A DNA stretch of 64,000 nt from Paenibacillus macquariensis (GCF_900156375.1 NZ_FTNK01000009.1:209335-273334), one strand, 5' to 3'; numbered from the stretch's first letter, positions 35,560 to 45,497 are shown. A program made the numbers and translations. The notes: a model not told the origin generated them from the letters alone.

Positions 35560-36951
35560 CTAACCTTCTTCTAACCTTGGTGAATAATCCTCCCTGCGCC
35601 GCTGATTTATGAATACCAAAGACAATGCGATTACCGTGAGAATAATCCCAAGCACTCGAAATCCCCTGAAGCTGAACTCGCCTCCCATGACGATGCTTAT
35701 CAACAAGGAAGAGAGAATAGTTCCCAAGTATCTTGATGTATTAAATAATCCGGATGCTACACCGATTATTTCTTTTGGAGAACTTTGGAACAAGGCCGCT
35801 TGCATACCTACATTGTTCAACCCGTTGCTAATACCGAATGCAGCCAACGCCAAGCACACGCTGATAACCGGTGAAGTTTGATTCAATGTCACGAGCCACA
35901 CCGACCCTAATGTCATTAGGATTGCGGACACCAGCAATGCCGGCCTGGGTCCTGATTTATCGATCCATCGTCCTGCAATTGGAGAAGTGATTAGCGAGCA
36001 AAAGCCTAAGCTTAGCATGAGAATTCCTGTTTGGAACTCGCTCACATGACGTACCATTTGCAAGTAGGATGGAAGCCCGAAAAAGAGCGAGTAATAAAGT
36101 ACGTTAACGAGCATGAATTCGACATTAACCCAAGTCATCGCAGGATTTTTGGCGAATGTGCGTAAAGGGATAAAGGGTGACGTCGCTTTTAACTCATGTC
36201 GTACGAAAGCCGCAAGTAGCACGAGGGCTACCAGCACGATAATGACATTACCTAATGAGAAATACCCAGATGATTTTGCTGAGAGTAATCCAAGGAGCAG
36301 GGCAACCAGCCCCACCGTGAAGAGTAGGATCCCTGACGCATCAATCAAATCAAACCATTTACGAAAGGACATGCCCAGAGCAACGGAAGTTGACGGTTCA
36401 TCCTTAGGAATATGCCTCCAAGATAATAGAAAGCTCACCACCACGAATGGAATATTGACGAAAAAGATAGCAGGCCAGCCCCACCAGTGAATGATGATCC
36501 CGCCAATAAAGGGTCCAATTGCTGCTGCTCCGGATAGGAATATGGACAATACAGACAGCGCAGTCGCTTGTTTCTCTGTAATATGAATCCGCACAATGGC
36601 CATTCCAACTGCAACCATCATGCTTGTTCCGATGGCTTGCACAATGCGGAACACGATGAGCCACCCGAAGGTTGGTGATAATGGAGCTAATAATGATGCA
36701 ATGAAGGCTACAATAAGCCCGGTGAGAAATATCTTCCTGCGACCGAATAAATCACTGGCCTTTCCCATGACAGGTTGAGCGATGCTACTTGCAATGTAGA
36801 AAGAAAAAATAATCCAAGAAACATCTGTAAAGTTAAGTTGGAACACATGTTGCAGCCTTGGAATAGCAACAGAAATCATCGAAGAATTTAATGGATTCAA
36901 TAGTATTCCTAGACCAACTGAAATCATTAACCACCTGCTACGAACACTCAT
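35560..36951 (-). CDS. MFS drug-type efflux transporter, DHA2-like
   Basis: 463 residues with about 14 membrane helices. Motif A appears as GKASDLFGRRKIFLTG after helix 2 and motif C-like glycine-rich SGAAAIGPFIGGII in helix 5. The N-terminus NPLNSSMISVAIPRLQ replaces the usual LDxTIVNVALP with Asn-Ser-Ser. It is divergent from a LysR regulator 111 bases away, which probably controls it. Substrate unknown; export of toxic compounds is likely. Confidence 0.85.
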   Translation of the reverse strand: MSVRSRWLMISVGLGILLNPLNSSMISVAIPRLQHVFQLNFTDVSWIIFSFYIASSIAQPVMGKASDLFGRRKIFLTGLIVAFIASLLAPLSPTFGWLIVFRIVQAIGTSMMVAVGMAIVRIHITEKQATALSVLSIFLSGAAAIGPFIGGIIIHWWGWPAIFFVNIPFVVVSFLLSWRHIPKDEPSTSVALGMSFRKWFDLIDASGILLFTVGLVALLLGLLSAKSSGYFSLGNVIIVLVALVLLAAFVRHELKATSPFIPLRTFAKNPAMTWVNVEFMLVNVLYYSLFFGLPSYLQMVRHVSEFQTGILMLSLGFCSLITSPIAGRWIDKSGPRPALLVSAILMTLGSVWLVTLNQTSPVISVCLALAAFGISNGLNNVGMQAALFQSSPKEIIGVASGLFNTSRYLGTILSSLLISIVMGGEFSFRGFRVLGIILTVIALSLVFINQRRREDYSPRLEEG

Positions 36952-37062
36952 TTTTGGTCCCCCTCAATCGTATTAATGTCATTGTACTTGAAATTGATTA
37001 TTCGTTCCAACGCATTAAATGTTATAATATCATTGACTTGAGGGAATGAATGGAGGCGCGAA

Positions 37063-37950
37063 ATGGAACTTCTTCAACTGCAATATTTTCTCGCAGTAGC
37101 ACGTTTGGAACATGTGACCGAAGCTGCACGAAATCTGCACGTTACACAATCGTCACTTAGTAAAACGATTCAACGCTTGGAGGAGGATCTAGGGGTCCCT
37201 CTATTCGATCGAATAGGGAGGAATCTGCGATTGAATGAGTTCGGAAGCAGCTTCCTTCGCCGTGCAGAAAGGGCCTTGTTTGAATTGGAACAGGGGAAGC
37301 GAGAGCTTAGCGATTTATCCAGTCCGGAACATAACACACTCGAATTAGCGGTGACCACCGCAAGCATGCTGCCAAATATTCTTCGAGAGTTTCGGAAAAA
37401 GCAGCCCTATATCCAATTTCATGTGCAAATGCTGACCACGCAGGAAATGGTTACGCTTCTTCATAGAGGAGAGGTCGATTTCTGCTTGTCCTCTCCTCCT
37501 ATTCAAGGGGATGACATTGAATGCCAAATTGTATTCATAGACCCAATCCTTGTAGCTGTTCCGGAGGGGCATCGGTTGGCAGACCGAAGCAGCGTATCCT
37601 TGGCAGAACTAAGGGATGAATGGTTTGTAGGTGTAAAGAGAGGCTACGGTACTCGCGATTTAGTGGACTCTGTATGCAAATCGGTTGGATTTGAACCTAA
37701 ATATGTGTATGAGGGAAATGAACCTGCAAGGTTAAGTACTCTTGTAGAAGCCGAAATTGGCATAGCCTTCATACCAAGCACGGCAAAGAATTCACGGGAA
37801 CGTATCAAATATCTCCAAGTGGAGAATCAAGAATTGGTACGGGAGATAGCTTTATTATGGCACAGGAGTCGGTACATTTCGCGGGCTGCGCTGGAATTAC
37901 GTGAGGTCGTTGTAGATTATTTTGGGGCGATATCCAAACAGACTATTTAA
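37063..37950 (+). CDS. LysR-family transcriptional regulator
   Basis: 295 residues. LysR winged helix (MELLQLQYFLAVARLEHVTEAARNLHVTQSSLSKTIQRLEEDLGVPLFDRIGRNLRLNEFG) followed by a periplasmic-binding-like effector domain (VDFCLSSPPIQGDDIECQIVF, VAVPEGHRLADR). GGAGG precedes the ATG. Divergent from the MFS gene at 36951, the usual arrangement of a LysR activator and its target. Effector unknown. Confidence 0.9.
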   Translation: MELLQLQYFLAVARLEHVTEAARNLHVTQSSLSKTIQRLEEDLGVPLFDRIGRNLRLNEFGSSFLRRAERALFELEQGKRELSDLSSPEHNTLELAVTTASMLPNILREFRKKQPYIQFHVQMLTTQEMVTLLHRGEVDFCLSSPPIQGDDIECQIVFIDPILVAVPEGHRLADRSSVSLAELRDEWFVGVKRGYGTRDLVDSVCKSVGFEPKYVYEGNEPARLSTLVEAEIGIAFIPSTAKNSRERIKYLQVENQELVREIALLWHRSRYISRAALELREVVVDYFGAISKQTI

Positions 37951-37967
37951 TTTAATTACTGCAAAAT

Positions 37968-38018
37968 AAAAGGATGTTCCTTAGCCTAATTCAAGGCTTG
38001 CAGGAACATCCTTTTATA
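37968..38018. terminator. Bidirectional intrinsic terminator
   Basis: AAAAGGATGTTCCT pairs perfectly with AGGAACATCCTTTT over 14 bp, between convergent LysR and MFS genes. Confidence 0.9.
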
Positions 38019-38040
38019 TTTTACTAACAACTAAATTCAA

Positions 38041-39531
38041 TTAATGCGAAATCATCGTTTTTACGTCTGGCATTTCGTCATCTGCAAGCTCATCTCCTGG
38101 GTTAACACGAGGTTTGCGTAAGAATATGGTTAGCACAAGTCCTGCAACAGCGACACATGCTGTAATGAAGAATGTATCAGCAAATGCCGCAGTCGAGCTG
38201 GCTTGCATATTCCCTGCTGTCTCGGGAGCGGACATGTAATGGACGATCTGTGAAGTTAAGTACCCAGTTAATCCAGCGATAGCAAATGATGTAACGACTT
38301 GTTGTGTAGCTGAAGTGAGCGGCGTTACCCGATTTACGAGTTTACGTGGAGCTGAATTTAGGATGTGTGTATTGAGTGGCATCATCGTAAGCCCCATGCC
38401 TGCACCCATAAATACAAGTGGAAGTATAATCATAGACATAGCTGTATCAACAGTAATCTGAGAGAATAGGAATAGGGCCGTCGATACTAGTGTTAGACCT
38501 GCCAGTAGAAGTGGACGGGCGCCCCACTTATCGAACATTTTACCTCCAAATGGCATCAAGACCATGGATGCAAGAGCTTGAGCGAGCGTGGTAAACCCAC
38601 TTTCAAGCGGCGTAAATCCTCTAACATTTTGTAAATATAGAGGAATCATAAGAATGGCACCGAACATAGCGACCTGTGTGATCCAAGACAAGATTACACC
38701 TCTTGTGAAGTCAGAAGAAGCAAAGACACGAAGTTCTAGTAAAGGTTCCTTCTGCTTAAGCTCTACGATAATGAATAGGATGAGGGCAACCCCACCAACG
38801 ATCAATCCTGTTAATGTACTTCTGGATGTCCAGCTAGTTCCGGCTTCACTTACACCATAAGCTAACATGGCGAATGCGATCGGAGCGAGGATGATTCCAA
38901 AAATATCGAGTGAAGGTACCTTTTTACTCTCAAATGAAGGTAAGAACTTAATCCCTACAATAACAGCAACAATCCCGATCGGTACGTTAATAATGAAGAT
39001 CCAATGCCATGATGCGATATCGATCAGCCAACCTGACAATATGGGTCCTGAGGCAGGAGCTAGTAACATGGGAATACCAAGCATACCCATAACGGAACCT
39101 CTCTTGTCAGGAGGAGCAAGTTTGAAGACCATAGCCATTCCGATGGGAGCGACCATACCGCCACCAAGCCCTTGAATGACTCGGAAAATGATGAGTTGTT
39201 CTGAGGTTTGAGCCAGAGAGCAAAGAATGGATCCGAATGTAAATAAGGCTATCGTGATGACGAAGATCTTCTTAGCCCCGAACTTATCTGTCATCCAGCC
39301 AGCCAGTGGGATAACGGCCGATAATGCTAGCATATATCCGGTAATCGTCCATTGAATTGTCTTTAATTCTGTCCCGAAATACGCTTGTAAGTTCGGAATA
39401 GCCACATTGATAACGGTACTATCAAGGATGACCATAATCATGCCTAGGATAACAGCCATGAGGGGTGCGATAATTGTCTTTATAGAAAACTCAGTGTTTA
39501 CAGGTGCACTTGCTGCGGTTTGTAATGCCAT
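38041..39531 (-). CDS. EmrB/QacA-family (DHA2) multidrug efflux MFS transporter
   Basis: 496 residues, 14 membrane helices. Motif LDSTVINVAIPNLQ in helix 1 marks the DHA2 family; motif A is GWMTDKFGAKKIFV; GLGGGMVAPIGMAM and PASGPILSGWLI follow. It is divergent from a TetR regulator, with nested palindromes in the shared control region. Upstream AGAGAG provides the ribosome site. Probably a proton-driven drug exporter repressed by the TetR protein. Confidence 0.92.
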   Translation of the reverse strand: MALQTAASAPVNTEFSIKTIIAPLMAVILGMIMVILDSTVINVAIPNLQAYFGTELKTIQWTITGYMLALSAVIPLAGWMTDKFGAKKIFVITIALFTFGSILCSLAQTSEQLIIFRVIQGLGGGMVAPIGMAMVFKLAPPDKRGSVMGMLGIPMLLAPASGPILSGWLIDIASWHWIFIINVPIGIVAVIVGIKFLPSFESKKVPSLDIFGIILAPIAFAMLAYGVSEAGTSWTSRSTLTGLIVGGVALILFIIVELKQKEPLLELRVFASSDFTRGVILSWITQVAMFGAILMIPLYLQNVRGFTPLESGFTTLAQALASMVLMPFGGKMFDKWGARPLLLAGLTLVSTALFLFSQITVDTAMSMIILPLVFMGAGMGLTMMPLNTHILNSAPRKLVNRVTPLTSATQQVVTSFAIAGLTGYLTSQIVHYMSAPETAGNMQASSTAAFADTFFITACVAVAGLVLTIFLRKPRVNPGDELADDEMPDVKTMISH

Positions 39532-39639
39532 TCAGTTATCTCTCTCCCATTCTCCATTGAATTACTTTGTGATATATATAGAATGGAATCGATGTAATCT
39601 CATCAACTCCATAGGTTTGATATCTTGACGTTAAATCAC

Positions 39640-39700
39640 TTAGTATGTACTATTGACCGTATAGTTTTCTATAAAACTCATGGGTCAAAACATATACTAA
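39640..39700. promoter_or_regulatory. Nested palindromic operator between emrB-like and TetR genes
   Basis: A central palindrome AGTTTTCTATAAAACT (39663-39678) sits between outer arms TTAGTATGTACTATTGACC (39640-39658) and GGTCAAAACATATACTAA (39683-39700). The inner ends TTGACC and GGTCAA can double as -35 elements pointing in opposite directions. A TetR dimer site is the likely use. Confidence 0.65.
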
Positions 39701-39754
39701 ATTTTACTCAAATTTTAAATAAAGTCAATTTATTTCTTGAAAAGAGGATGCGAA

Positions 39755-40684
39755 TTGAGCGTAATAAAGCAGAAAATATTAGATTCAGCCATGCGATTTT
39801 TTTTGGAAAAAGGGTATCTTGCTACATCCATACAGAATATTGCAGATGACTGTGGCGTCGCCAAAGGTTCTTTGTATAACATCTTTAGCTCTAAGGAAGA
39901 TTTACTAATTGAAGTCTTGATGATGCAACAACAGAAATTGACTGAACAAATTAGAAATATTCGAATAGATCAGACACTCTCCCTAGAGGAAGTGTTTATT
40001 CTTGAGACGGAATGTCAGATTGGGTTCTTTCTAGACAACAGTTTTATTATGCAGGAACTGAAGAAATTAACGTTGCCTGATGGGAAGATTGCACCTTTTT
40101 TATTTCGACTAAGGGCTAATCTTCTGAATTATAATCGAGAGAGTCTCTTGCGTGTATTTGGCGAGGGGATAGAACCTAATATATGGGATCTCGTGATGAT
40201 TTATAATGGAATTATGCGAGAGTTTATTTTCTTATTCATTTTTGAGAAAAAGTCTCTTAATGCTCGGAATATGGCGGAATTTGTCGTTCAGTGTATGGAG
40301 GATATGACGACGAATATGCAAGTAAGAATAAGACCAGCCTTATTACAAGATTCAGACATGAGTGAATATATACATTATGGGCTGAAAGGGGAACAAGTTC
40401 CTGATGTTACACAAATAAGTGATCTAATTCAGCAGGTAATGTCTACGATTAAGGAACTTGCTATAACGAACTCTGAGAAGACAGAACTTCAGGAAGCTAC
40501 CCAACTTCTGCAAGAGGAACTGGCATGTGAACAACCGAAAGTCGTATTGATTCGTGCGCTCATTGGATTGTTGGAGAAACAGGATGGACTTAGAGATATG
40601 ATTCGGCAATTGGACAAACTCGTAATGAATAATATGAAGAAAGAAATGAAATGTAGGATGTTTGAATGCCATCCGAAGGAATAG
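39755..40684 (+). CDS. TetR/AcrR-family repressor with long C-terminal extension
   Basis: About 309 residues, longer than the usual ~200. The N-terminal TetR helix-turn-helix (KILDSAMRFFLEKGYLATSIQNIADDCGVAKGSLYNIFSSKEDLLIEVL) is clear. After the ligand domain comes an extra ~100 residues of helical, probably coiled-coil sequence (DLIQQVMSTIKELAITNSEKTELQEA...). The start is TTG 39755 with AAGAGGA upstream; an earlier TTG at 39737 would add residues before the HTH without a ribosome site. Divergent from the DHA2 exporter it likely represses. Confidence 0.87.
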   Translation: MSVIKQKILDSAMRFFLEKGYLATSIQNIADDCGVAKGSLYNIFSSKEDLLIEVLMMQQQKLTEQIRNIRIDQTLSLEEVFILETECQIGFFLDNSFIMQELKKLTLPDGKIAPFLFRLRANLLNYNRESLLRVFGEGIEPNIWDLVMIYNGIMREFIFLFIFEKKSLNARNMAEFVVQCMEDMTTNMQVRIRPALLQDSDMSEYIHYGLKGEQVPDVTQISDLIQQVMSTIKELAITNSEKTELQEATQLLQEELACEQPKVVLIRALIGLLEKQDGLRDMIRQLDKLVMNNMKKEMKCRMFECHPKE

Positions 40685-40699
40685 ACTTGATTGGTAACA

Positions 40700-40758
40700 A
40701 AAAAAGGGCGTCTCACTTACACGTAATGTATTACGATGTAACGAGTGCCCTTTTAATA
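40700..40758. terminator. Bidirectional terminator between TetR and amylase genes
   Basis: AAAAGGGC (40702-40709) pairs with GCCCTTTT (40747-40754), with an inner GTAAT/ATTAC hairpin; A-run before and T-run after suit both strands. Confidence 0.75.
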
Positions 40759-40773
40759 TTGGATGATCCATGA

Positions 40774-42240
40774 TTATTCTACATCAATCTCCGGATATGC
40801 CCAGACAGATACGCTACCGCCATTAGATGGAAATGTTGCAAATCCGTCCTCTTCAATGGTAATACGTTCTTTTCTAGTATTGGTTAGATCGACCCAGACT
40901 TCCTCGGCATGATGTTCCCCAACACACATTCGTTTCTCACCGTTATCACCATTACAAATAACAACCGCGCAACCCGAACGCTCAATTTCTTGCACCCCTT
41001 GGCGCACCCATCCAATCGTATTCGGATGATCGAAATAGTCTTGTTGCTTACCGTAAGCCTTATGGTAACGAGCATATAACAGTGGATCAATGGCTGCTTG
41101 TTTGCCTGCTTGGGGTTCTGAGCCACCAATGCCATAATAGTCTCCGTAGAACACCACGGGATAACCGTCTTGTCTAAGCAGTATAAGGGCATACGCACTT
41201 TGTTTGAACCAATCTTTCACCCAGGATTCTAGTGCTTCATGTGGTTGGGAATCATGGTTATCGACGAATGTGACAGAATTCTGTGGGTGAGAGCCGACTA
41301 GCGTATCTTTAAAAATAGTTCTGAGATCAAAGGATTTACCAGCTTCTGAAGCCGCACGTAAGTTGTAATGAAGCGATACGTCGAACAGATCAATTTTGTA
41401 ATCAATCGTATCTAGAAACTGCTGGCATTTAGATAGCTCGGGATTCCAGAACTCGCCTACGATATAGAAATCCTCTCCACGTTCTTTCATCATTTCAGTA
41501 GCGAATTCTTTAATGAAATCATGATTAATATGTTTGATAGCATCCAGGCGATAACCATTACAAGATATAGTGTTCGCAAGCCATTTGCCCCATGAGATCA
41601 TTTCTTTTCTCACTTGTGGATGATTGTAGTCAATATTAGCGAACATTAAATAATCGTAGTTGCCGAATTCATTGGCTACATGCTCGTTCCAATGTTTATT
41701 CTCACCTAGAATTCGAAAAATCCCATTTCGTGAATTTCGAGCGTCAAAGTCTGTCCCATTAAAATGCTCAGCATTCCACTTGAATGAAGAGTACTTATCT
41801 CCACGTCCTGGAAATGTGAATTTCGTCCAGGCTTCAATATCAAAGGACTTTGATATCTCTTTCGTCCGGTTCTTACCATCTACCTCAATGACCTTAATCT
41901 TCTCTGTTTCATCTGCTCCAGCTTTATGGTTCATGACCAGATCTACATATACGGCAAGACCATGCTCATGGCATGCTGTGAGCGCATCGACGAGTTCCTG
42001 TTTGGTACCATACTTCGTTCGAACGGTTCCCTTTTGGTCAAATTCGCCCAGATCGTATAAATCGTAAGTACCATATCCTGTATCATTATTCGATTGACCT
42101 TTGGTGACCGGTGGAATCCACACGGTACTAATACCCTTTTGTTTCAATTCAGATGCGGAGTCTCTTAGACGATTCCAATGTGTTCCATCTGATTCAACAT
42201 GCCATTCGAAAAATTGCATCATCGTATCATTGCGCTTCAT
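40774..42240 (-). CDS. Cytosolic alpha-amylase (GH13, liquefying type)
   Basis: 488 residues starting MKRNDTMMQFFEWHVESDGTHWNRL. There is no signal peptide, so it acts inside the cell. GH13 conserved regions: YVDLVMNHKAGAD, GYRLDAIKH (nucleophile Asp, ~228), FYIVGEFW (acid/base Glu, ~261) and VTFVDNHDS (~325). This is the subfamily 5 layout of Bacillus liquefying amylases and their intracellular relatives. It hydrolyses alpha-1,4-glucans such as glycogen or imported maltodextrin. No sugar genes adjoin it. Confidence 0.93.
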   Translation of the reverse strand: MKRNDTMMQFFEWHVESDGTHWNRLRDSASELKQKGISTVWIPPVTKGQSNNDTGYGTYDLYDLGEFDQKGTVRTKYGTKQELVDALTACHEHGLAVYVDLVMNHKAGADETEKIKVIEVDGKNRTKEISKSFDIEAWTKFTFPGRGDKYSSFKWNAEHFNGTDFDARNSRNGIFRILGENKHWNEHVANEFGNYDYLMFANIDYNHPQVRKEMISWGKWLANTISCNGYRLDAIKHINHDFIKEFATEMMKERGEDFYIVGEFWNPELSKCQQFLDTIDYKIDLFDVSLHYNLRAASEAGKSFDLRTIFKDTLVGSHPQNSVTFVDNHDSQPHEALESWVKDWFKQSAYALILLRQDGYPVVFYGDYYGIGGSEPQAGKQAAIDPLLYARYHKAYGKQQDYFDHPNTIGWVRQGVQEIERSGCAVVICNGDNGEKRMCVGEHHAEEVWVDLTNTRKERITIEEDGFATFPSNGGSVSVWAYPEIDVE

Positions 42241-42488
42241 GTTAGTGTAATCCCCCTAGGCATAATAGTATGAATAATATAATCTCTCATAAGAGGAATA
42301 TGTCTGCTCTGTTATACAGATTACCCAAAGTGCTATAGTTGTTAAACTTACCGGTGGAGAGATCGTGTGAATTTACGAATGAAATCAGTTGTTTGAGAGT
42401 AGTAGGTTATCCTATGATGGATATAACACGGAGGTTGTCATTGTAAAAGCTTCGAGTAGAAGCTTAAAGAAAGGGGAGAACTACCTAA

Positions 42489-43016
42489 ATGAATGGGGTA
42501 AAGGTATTACAGGTTGTGGGTTATAAAGATAGTGGGAAAACAACACTCATTGAATATTGGATTCAATTATTAGTAGCTCAACACCTTCGTGTGGCGGTCA
42601 TCAAACACCATGGACATGGCGGACCACTCGACATGCCATCTTCTGAAACCGATAGTATGAAGTTCTTGGAGAGTGGGGCCGTTAGTTCTATAGTTGTCGG
42701 TGGTGGCGTGGTTCAGATGCATATGCAGTATGAAACTGAGTATGCAGGATTATTGAATATGGCTATTGTTTCTGACCCCAATCTCATATTAATAGAGGGA
42801 TTTAAGCAAGCAAATGAACCGAAAGTTGTGATCGTACGAACGAAGGAAGAATGGGCAAGCTTACATACACTAACGAATATTATATTGGTAATGGCATATG
42901 AAGGGGTGGAGATGGACGAAGATTATGACGTCATCGACATCTCAGATAAGATAAAGATCAAGGACTGGATGGTACTGTTCATGAATGGCGTAAAGGATAC
43001 TCGTGATTTTAGTTGA
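42489..43016 (+). CDS. mobB: Molybdopterin-guanine dinucleotide biosynthesis protein MobB
   Basis: 175 residues. P-loop VVGYKDSGKTTLIEYWI, then VAVIKHHGHGGPLD and DLI-like LILIEGFKQANEPKVVIVR, all typical of MobB, a GTP-binding helper of MobA. AAAGGGGAG lies upstream. mobA follows 54 bases later, forming a small cofactor operon. The ~250 bases before it hold no recognised gene. Confidence 0.93.
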   Translation: MNGVKVLQVVGYKDSGKTTLIEYWIQLLVAQHLRVAVIKHHGHGGPLDMPSSETDSMKFLESGAVSSIVVGGGVVQMHMQYETEYAGLLNMAIVSDPNLILIEGFKQANEPKVVIVRTKEEWASLHTLTNIILVMAYEGVEMDEDYDVIDISDKIKIKDWMVLFMNGVKDTRDFS

Positions 43017-43070
43017 GATGTTGGTGAAAGATACAATGATCTATGACGTAGGTCAGATAGGAGGTGGGGA

Positions 43071-43634
43071 ATGAACACGATAGGTGTTGTGCTTGCAGGT
43101 GGATTGTCGCGACGGTATGGATCTCCGAAGGCTTTTGCATCGCGGAATGGCAAGCCTTATTATGAGATTGCACATGAAGCTGTATCAACCGTAAGCGATG
43201 AAGTTATATTGGTAGCTCGCCCTGAGTTTCTAGGGGATTTCAATCAAGATATGAACGTAATCGTTGATGAGAAAGAGTTCGTGGGATGTGGGCCCCTTGT
43301 GGGCATATATTCCGTCATGGCACACTTTCCAGCAGAGCGATATGTTATTGTACCGTGTGACATGCCATACATAAATAGTGATGTAATACATTCTTTGGTT
43401 GCGTCCTATGAGGATGAAGATGTGCTGGCGGTGGAAGTAGAAGGCATATACCATCCAATTGTGGCAATCTATCACCATCGAATGAAGGACTCCATACATC
43501 AGGCTTTGGAACATGGGCAATACAGTGTAATGAAATGGTTGAACGGGGTTGGTGTACGCTGGATAGAGGGGAATGAGCTGACAATGAATGCTCAGGATGT
43601 ATTCCGGAATATGAATACACCAGGAGAACATTAG
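43071..43634 (+). CDS. mobA: Molybdenum cofactor guanylyltransferase MobA
   Basis: 187 residues. Nucleotidyltransferase signature GVVLAGGLSRRYGSPKAF, then CGPLVGIYSVM and VPCDMPYIN with the metal-binding Asp. It joins GMP to molybdopterin, producing the MGD cofactor. GGAGGTGGGG precedes the ATG. No molybdoenzyme gene lies in this window. Confidence 0.93.
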   Translation: MNTIGVVLAGGLSRRYGSPKAFASRNGKPYYEIAHEAVSTVSDEVILVARPEFLGDFNQDMNVIVDEKEFVGCGPLVGIYSVMAHFPAERYVIVPCDMPYINSDVIHSLVASYEDEDVLAVEVEGIYHPIVAIYHHRMKDSIHQALEHGQYSVMKWLNGVGVRWIEGNELTMNAQDVFRNMNTPGEH

Positions 43635-43795
43635 AGAGGAGCGGGATACTTAACTCCGCTTGAACAGTCTTTTTATGTCCTCATCAGATGAAGTATAATA
43701 ACTTTCAGCGTGTATTCAGCAGGCACTCAGGTAGGAGGCAGTTATTCCGCGTATACTTAGGTTGTTCACCATTATCATTCATAGGGGGATTATCA

Positions 43796-44116
43796 ATGAG
43801 TATTTCATCCATATCGGGGACAAGTAGTACATCTTACACATCATCGACAAACGATACATCGAGTCTTGAGAAACAACTAGCCAAACTTCAGGCTGAACTT
43901 AAGACAGAGAATGCAAGTAAAGACGATGCAAACACTAAAGAAAAGAAAGTGGCTCAACTAGAACAACAGATTCAGCTTATTTCAGCTCAGATTACCCAAA
44001 AGAGTTCGAATACAAGCCAAAGTAGTGCAGTGGATACGACTAAGAAGGATAACAACAATACGCAAAGGGCTAGGGGCACAATCAGTGCGAGTGGTGGCAT
44101 TGATATCTTGGTATAA
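43796..44116 (+). CDS. FlxA-like small coiled-coil protein
   Basis: 106 residues. Ser/Thr-rich start (MSISSISGTSSTSYTSSTND), a central heptad-rich coil (LEKQLAKLQAELKTENASKDDANTKEKKVAQLEQQIQLISAQI), and a low-complexity tail. This resembles FlxA-family proteins of unknown role. ATG 43796 has AGGGGG upstream; the longer frame from 43688 does not. Followed by a hairpin terminator. Confidence 0.75.
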   Translation: MSISSISGTSSTSYTSSTNDTSSLEKQLAKLQAELKTENASKDDANTKEKKVAQLEQQIQLISAQITQKSSNTSQSSAVDTTKKDNNNTQRARGTISASGGIDILV

Positions 44117-44155
44117 GGTCAGTAAAGAGTTGCGAGTTACATAGATCTGAATAAG

Positions 44156-44196
44156 GTAGTGGTCACTTGATATTAACGGGGACTGCTATTTTTTAT
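44156..44196 (+). terminator. Intrinsic terminator after FlxA-like gene
   Basis: TAGTGGTC pairs with GGACTGCTA (two G-T wobbles) followed by TTTTTTATT. The remaining ~200 bases to the DoxX gene are AT-rich, with a possible promoter TTGACT-N17-TATCTT (44230-44258). Confidence 0.6.
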
Positions 44197-44414
44197 TTAT
44201 ATAAGACAGAAGTCGATATGAAATAAAGATTGACTAATACAATTAAATAAAATATCTTTAATTCAAGAGATAACAAATGAAGATAAAGAGGCGAAGAGAT
44301 GAGTTGGGAATATAAGAGATAGAATTACGATTTTTTTTGAATATATATCTTAATATTAAGACAGTTTGTTATGGGTAAAGGAATAAACAAATACGATAAC
44401 TGGAGGAATTAGAA

Positions 44415-44825
44415 ATGAGTATTGCATTAGGATTGTTAATTATACGATTGGTTGTTGGGTTAAGTTTTATGGCGCATGGTGCACAGAAATTGTTCGGGTG
44501 GTTTGGTGGATATGGTCCGAAGGGAACCGGTGGTTGGATGGAATCCATGGGGATGAAACCAGGAGTTCTAATGGCTGTCATGGCCGGACTTATGGAGCTT
44601 ATTGGAGGGGTATTGTTTGCATCAGGGCTATTCACTGTGATCGGTGCGGTCCTCATTGTTGCGACGATGCTTGGAGCTATCGTGAAAGTACACGGTCCAA
44701 ATGGATATTGGGCTACAGCTAACGGATATGAATACAACTTATTGTTGATTGCTGTTGCTGTTGCTGTAGGGTTGGCACTCATAGGTGCTGGAGATTACTC
44801 ATTAGATGCCATTCTACTGAAATAA
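44415..44825 (+). CDS. DoxX-family membrane protein
   Basis: 136 residues with four membrane helices. The opening LLIIRLVVGLSFMAHGAQKLFGWFGGYGPKGTGGWMESMGMKPG is the DoxX hallmark. Members are often linked with redox and thiol stress functions. GGAGG precedes the ATG. It heads a three-gene run with a nitroreductase and a flavin-reductase-like gene. Confidence 0.9.
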   Translation: MSIALGLLIIRLVVGLSFMAHGAQKLFGWFGGYGPKGTGGWMESMGMKPGVLMAVMAGLMELIGGVLFASGLFTVIGAVLIVATMLGAIVKVHGPNGYWATANGYEYNLLLIAVAVAVGLALIGAGDYSLDAILLK

Positions 44826-44844
44826 TATTTAGGGGGAACCATAC

Positions 44845-45471
44845 ATGAGCGAATTCATACCACTATTGCAGTCACGAAGATCAGCTAATAAATTCATAAC
44901 AGGCGTGGAAATACCGAATAATGAATTGGATGATATCTTTAATCTTGTGAAATATAGCCCATCTGCGTTTAATTTGCAGCATGCGCATTACGTGGTCGTT
45001 AAAGAGCCTGAGTTGTTGAACAAGGTTTACTTAGCTGCGAATAAGCAATATAAAGTACAGACAGCTTCCGCTATCGTTATGGTTCTAGGCAATAAGAATG
45101 CGTACAAGGACATTGGGCGAATGAACGAGGGGTTACTTCATCTGGGCGTGATTAATCAACAGGAATATGATATGACTGTAGAATCGGTGGAATCTTTTTA
45201 TGAGAGTAGAGGAGAAGCTTTCAAGATAGAAGAAGCTATTCGTAATGCGAGTCTAAGCGCTATGAATTTCATGTTAATAGCTAAAGAAAAGGGTTGGGAC
45301 ACCTGTCCAATGATTGGTTTCGACCCGGAGACTATACGTACAGACTTAAATATTCCTGAAGCATATGTACCAGCTCTAATGATCGCCATTGGGAAAGAGG
45401 ATACCAGTAGTGGAAGACCACGTGGATATCGTAAGCCAGTAGGGGAGTTCGTGAGTTATAATCAGTTCTGA
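44845..45471 (+). CDS. Nitroreductase-family FMN oxidoreductase
   Basis: 208 residues. The N-terminal SRRSANKF and YSPSAFNLQHAHYVVV region binds FMN; the late motif GWDTCPMIGFDPETIR and the end GRPRGYRKPVGEFV complete the fold. It probably reduces quinones or nitro compounds with NAD(P)H. Starts 20 bases after the DoxX gene with AGGGGG upstream. Confidence 0.9.
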   Translation: MSEFIPLLQSRRSANKFITGVEIPNNELDDIFNLVKYSPSAFNLQHAHYVVVKEPELLNKVYLAANKQYKVQTASAIVMVLGNKNAYKDIGRMNEGLLHLGVINQQEYDMTVESVESFYESRGEAFKIEEAIRNASLSAMNFMLIAKEKGWDTCPMIGFDPETIRTDLNIPEAYVPALMIAIGKEDTSSGRPRGYRKPVGEFVSYNQF

Positions 45472-45497
45472 TTCTTTTGTGAGAAAGGGGAATGTCC

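Noticed and set aside
43688..43795. N-terminal 36-codon extension of the FlxA-like protein
   Set aside because: No ribosome site and composition unlike the rest; ATG 43796 has AGGGGG.
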